From contig JAFAUA010000369.1 in the NCBI GenBank assembly GCA_019243595.1, forward strand, positions 1 to 9,040: a stretch of 9,040 nucleotides of DNA, in the 5' to 3' direction. This document shows positions 7,569 to 9,040 of this stretch, in pieces. Source of the stretch: Acidimicrobiia bacterium. Lineage in GTDB: Bacteria > Actinomycetota > Acidimicrobiia > Acidimicrobiales > AC-14. A program made the position numbers and the translations under genes. The notes under the pieces are model-generated. The model was not told the DNA's origin, did not search any database, and was given only the letters and a program-made list of their open reading frames with translations. How positions within the stretch are numbered: the first letter of the stretch is position 1; every line of letters begins with the position of its first letter.

Positions 7569-7600
7569 GCCGGCCCGCGCTCAAACCGTGCGCTGCCGGC
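7569..7600 (+). terminator. GC-rich hairpin after the P450 gene, possible terminator
   Basis: Starts four bases after the P450 stop codon. The outer stem 7569-7574 pairs with 7595-7600 (GCCGGC on both sides) and the inner stem 7577-7580 with 7590-7593 (GCGC). They are separated by a small 2/1 internal loop and closed by a nine-base loop. There is no T-run, so this is not a classical intrinsic terminator, but GC-rich hairpins of this sort often mark operon ends in actinobacteria. Confidence 0.4.
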
Positions 7601-7602
7601 AG

Positions 7603-7608
7603 TACGGT
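7603..7608 (+). promoter_or_regulatory. -10-like element (TACGGT) before the YceI-family gene
   Basis: TACGGT fits the actinobacterial TANNNT -10 pattern. Transcription would start near 7615, only about four bases before the ATG at 7619, which would explain why no ribosome binding site is seen. No convincing -35 box; the hairpin at 7569-7600 occupies that region. Weak on its own. Confidence 0.3.
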
Positions 7609-7618
7609 CCGACACTCA

Positions 7619-8464
7619 ATGGACACTCTCGAAGCGACCCAACCGAAGCGATCGATATTCCGTCGATGGGTCGTGGTCGTGATTGTGGTCGTGGCCGTCC
7701 TCGCCATCGGCGTGCCGTATGTGTACATCCACTTCATTGAGGGCTCGTCGCCCAAGAAGTTCTCGTTGACGTCGGTGGGCGGCGCCGGTGCGACCGTCCC
7801 GCTTGACGGCGCGTGGAGCGTGACGTCCGGGTCGCAGGCCGGTTACCGGGTTGAGGAGACGCTCCTGGGCCAGCACAACACTGCGGTCGGGCGGACCAGC
7901 GATGTGAGCGGGACGATCGAGATCGCGGGCGCCACTGTCAAGACGGGCAAGTTCGTCGTGGACATGGCGTCGGTGCACAGCGACCAGCGGCTCCGGGACC
8001 GCACCTACGCCGGCCGGCTGATGGACACCGCCGCCTATCCGACCTCGACGTTCACGCTCACCAAGGCCATCGATTTCAGCAAGCCTCCCGGTAACGGCGT
8101 CCCGATCTCGATGACCGCCACGGGGACGCTGACGCTCCGAGGCGTGACGCGCATCGTGACAGCGCATCTGCGGGCCGAACACAACGGCGGCACCATCGAG
8201 GTCGTCGGGCAGATTCCGGTCAAGTTCTCCGACTTCAAGATCTCCACTCCGACGTTCACGGGCGTTGCGCAGGGCCAGGACCACGGCACCGTCGAGTTCC
8301 AGTTGTTCTTCACGCACGGGCGGGGCAATCCGACGCCGACGACAGAAGTCACGACACCCACGACCTTCCCGGCGCGCGGCTCCGGGGGTCCGCCACCCGG
8401 GGGCGGCGGTGCGCCGACGATCACCACATCGCCCACGACAGTCGCGCCGCTCCAGCTCAAGTAG
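7619..8464 (+). CDS. Membrane-anchored YceI-family protein
   Basis: YceI-family proteins fold as lipocalin-like barrels that bind isoprenoids or other long hydrophobic molecules; the exact role varies. This 281-residue protein has a short basic N-terminus, a strong hydrophobic helix at about 18-38 (starting WVVVVIVVVAVLAI) and an outside domain at about 62-233. Family-like stretches are DGAWSVTSGSQAGYRVEE (63-80), FVVDMASVHSDQRLRDRTY (112-130), YPTSTFTLT (140-148), ATGTLTLRGVTR (167-178) and DHGTVEFQLFFTH (221-233). A Pro/Thr/Gly-rich tail of about 48 residues follows and is not part of the usual fold. ATG 7619 is chosen because it sits just before the membrane helix. The same frame stays open further upstream, but there it only shadows the P450 gene. 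A hairpin and its own -10-like element lie before it, so it may be transcribed separately from the P450 unit. Confidence 0.9.
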   Translation: MDTLEATQPKRSIFRRWVVVVIVVVAVLAIGVPYVYIHFIEGSSPKKFSLTSVGGAGATVPLDGAWSVTSGSQAGYRVEETLLGQHNTAVGRTSDVSGTIEIAGATVKTGKFVVDMASVHSDQRLRDRTYAGRLMDTAAYPTSTFTLTKAIDFSKPPGNGVPISMTATGTLTLRGVTRIVTAHLRAEHNGGTIEVVGQIPVKFSDFKISTPTFTGVAQGQDHGTVEFQLFFTHGRGNPTPTTEVTTPTTFPARGSGGPPPGGGGAPTITTSPTTVAPLQLK

Positions 8465-8470
8465 CGCGCA

Positions 8471-8551
8471 CCCAAAACCTCTCCGATCTTGATTCGCGCC
8501 CGGCAAACGGGCACAAGTGGAGCGCGACGCCAACATCGGAGAGGTTTGGGG
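8471..8551. repeat. Long nested inverted repeat between YceI-like and ADC-like genes
   Basis: The left arm 8471-8487 pairs with the right arm 8535-8551: 13 perfect base pairs (8475-8487 with 8535-8547), one A/G mismatch, then three C-G pairs. Beyond the arms, CGCACCC at 8467-8473 is also the reverse complement of GGGTGCG at 8555-8561. Inside the 47-base loop is a second hairpin, 8498-8502 with 8508-8512 (GCCCG/CGGGC, loop GCAAA), flanked by 8494-8497 pairing with 8524-8527. It begins seven bases after the YceI-family stop and fills most of the gap. It could be a terminator without a T-run, a structured leader or small RNA, an operator, or a copy of a dispersed palindromic repeat. Confidence 0.75.
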
Positions 8552-8564
8552 GTCGGGTGCGTTC

Positions 8565-8570
8565 TACGGT
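8565..8570 (+). promoter_or_regulatory. -10-like element (TACGGT) for a leaderless GTG start
   Basis: TACGGT, the same hexamer as at 7603-7608, ends seven bases before position 8577. With usual -10 spacing the first transcribed base would be the G of the GTG start codon, a leaderless transcript of a kind common in actinobacteria. The -35 region would fall in the right arm of the inverted repeat; no good -35 match is seen. Confidence 0.45.
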
Positions 8571-8576
8571 TGGCGC

Positions 8577-9040
8577 GTGGCTGCGCCCCATGCGCCGTGG
8601 AAGCTGCTCGGTGACTGCGTCGTCGGGCTTGCCCGCCGGCCCCGCGGCGGCGCGCTTCCGGATGGGCTGCGTCCGCTCGTCGGGCCTGCAGTCGTCATCG
8701 CCGCCCGCTACCAGGAGTCTCCGGTCGGGCCCTATTCGGAGATGGTCGTCGCCGAACCGGCGCGCCTCGGGCTGCGCCCGGGGCTGTGCATCACGACGAG
8801 CGTCGTGGACGAGGCCGACGCTCGCGTGGGCGGCCGCCTCAACTGGGGCTTCCCGAGGGAGCTGGGCACGCTGCTGTGGGATCGCGACGGCGAGGAGCGA
8901 CAGCTCAAGTGGGTCGAGCGGGGGATCGTCGTGCGCGGCCAGCGTTCGGGACCGGTGCTGCCCCTGCTGATTCCGATGCGCAACCTGCAACGGCGCGGCG
9001 ACGGCCACGTCGTCATCCCCGCCCGCGTCCGCGGCCGCGG
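8577..9040 (+). CDS. Acetoacetate-decarboxylase-like protein (3' truncated by window end)
   Basis: An open frame of 154 codons with no stop before the window edge. The translation reads as an acetoacetate-decarboxylase (ADC) fold protein: ARYQESPVGPYSEMVVA (43-59) matches the conserved entry with the Pro-Tyr-x-Glu pattern, followed by LCITTSVVDEADARVGGR (70-87) and NWGFPRELGTLLW (89-101). In true decarboxylases the segment after Trp-Gly-x-Pro carries the Schiff-base lysine, usually Lys-Lys; here it is Arg94-Glu95. A decarboxylase role is therefore doubtful, and the protein may be a non-catalytic or differently acting relative. GTG 8577 is preferred: it precedes the first family-like residues and sits at the predicted transcription start, with no ribosome binding site. 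A competing frame at 8557-8970 has arginine/serine-rich composition and no family match, so I treat it as a shadow. Confidence 0.75.
   Translation, partial: MAAPHAPWKLLGDCVVGLARRPRGGALPDGLRPLVGPAVVIAARYQESPVGPYSEMVVAEPARLGLRPGLCITTSVVDEADARVGGRLNWGFPRELGTLLWDRDGEERQLKWVERGIVVRGQRSGPVLPLLIPMRNLQRRGDGHVVIPARVRGR

Noticed and set aside
7052..7618. Upstream extension of the YceI frame into the P450 gene
   Set aside because: The extension is Arg/Gly-rich shadow sequence. The membrane helix and family domain begin only after ATG 7619.
8471..8551. Inverted repeat as an integron attC site
   Set aside because: The arm ends do not show the usual RYYYAAC/GTTRRRY core sites, and no integrase or cassette gene is present.
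8471..8551. Inverted repeat as a complete miniature transposon
   Set aside because: I saw no direct target-site duplication next to the arms; the flanks are themselves inverted. A dispersed repeat remains possible but needs a genome search.
8457..9008. 183-codon - strand frame at the right end
   Set aside because: The + strand frame from 8577 shows ADC-family segments; the - strand product shows none.

Overview
The window is very GC-rich. Nearly all codons end in G or C, GTG and TTG starts are used alongside ATG, and the extracytoplasmic proteins carry Gly/Thr/Ala- or Pro/Thr-rich linkers beside single membrane anchors. This fits a high-GC actinobacterium. The combination of a membrane-anchored Liv-type binding protein, a fused LivH-LivM permease, a fused ATPase and a P450 suggests an Acidimicrobiia-like lineage, but that placement is inference. 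All genes I can support lie on the + strand.

Positions 2-7565 look like one transcription unit. It holds (1) the 3' part of a gene for an unrecognised secreted protein with a C-terminal membrane anchor; (2) a membrane-tethered periplasmic-binding-type solute receptor; (3) a 744-residue permease joining LivH-like and LivM-like halves; (4) a 556-residue ATPase joining LivF-like and LivG-like cassettes; and (5) a cytochrome P450. Gaps are 8 and 28 bases between the first three genes, and the last two junctions are 4-base overlaps (GTGA and TTGA; the second depends on which P450 start is used). Genes 2-4 make a complete branched-chain-amino-acid-type ABC importer from three polypeptides. The coupled P450 suggests that the imported compound, or something made from it, is oxidised in the cytoplasm. 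The substrate cannot be read from the sequence, and the family imports many compounds other than amino acids.

A GC-rich hairpin follows the P450 stop at 7569-7600. A -10-like TACGGT comes next, then a separate gene for a membrane-anchored YceI-family (lipocalin-like) protein at 7619-8464. The 112-base gap after it contains a long nested inverted repeat (8471-8551) and a second TACGGT, placed so that transcription would begin on the G of a GTG start codon. From there to the window edge runs an open, truncated gene (8577-9040) for an acetoacetate-decarboxylase-like protein. It has no stop in the window and seems to lack the family's catalytic lysine.

I saw no tRNA, rRNA, CRISPR array, insertion sequence or transposase. 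Nothing here proves a new system. The points most worth following are the compact importer-P450 unit with its unexplained first gene, the nested inverted repeat, and the lysine-less acetoacetate-decarboxylase-like protein.
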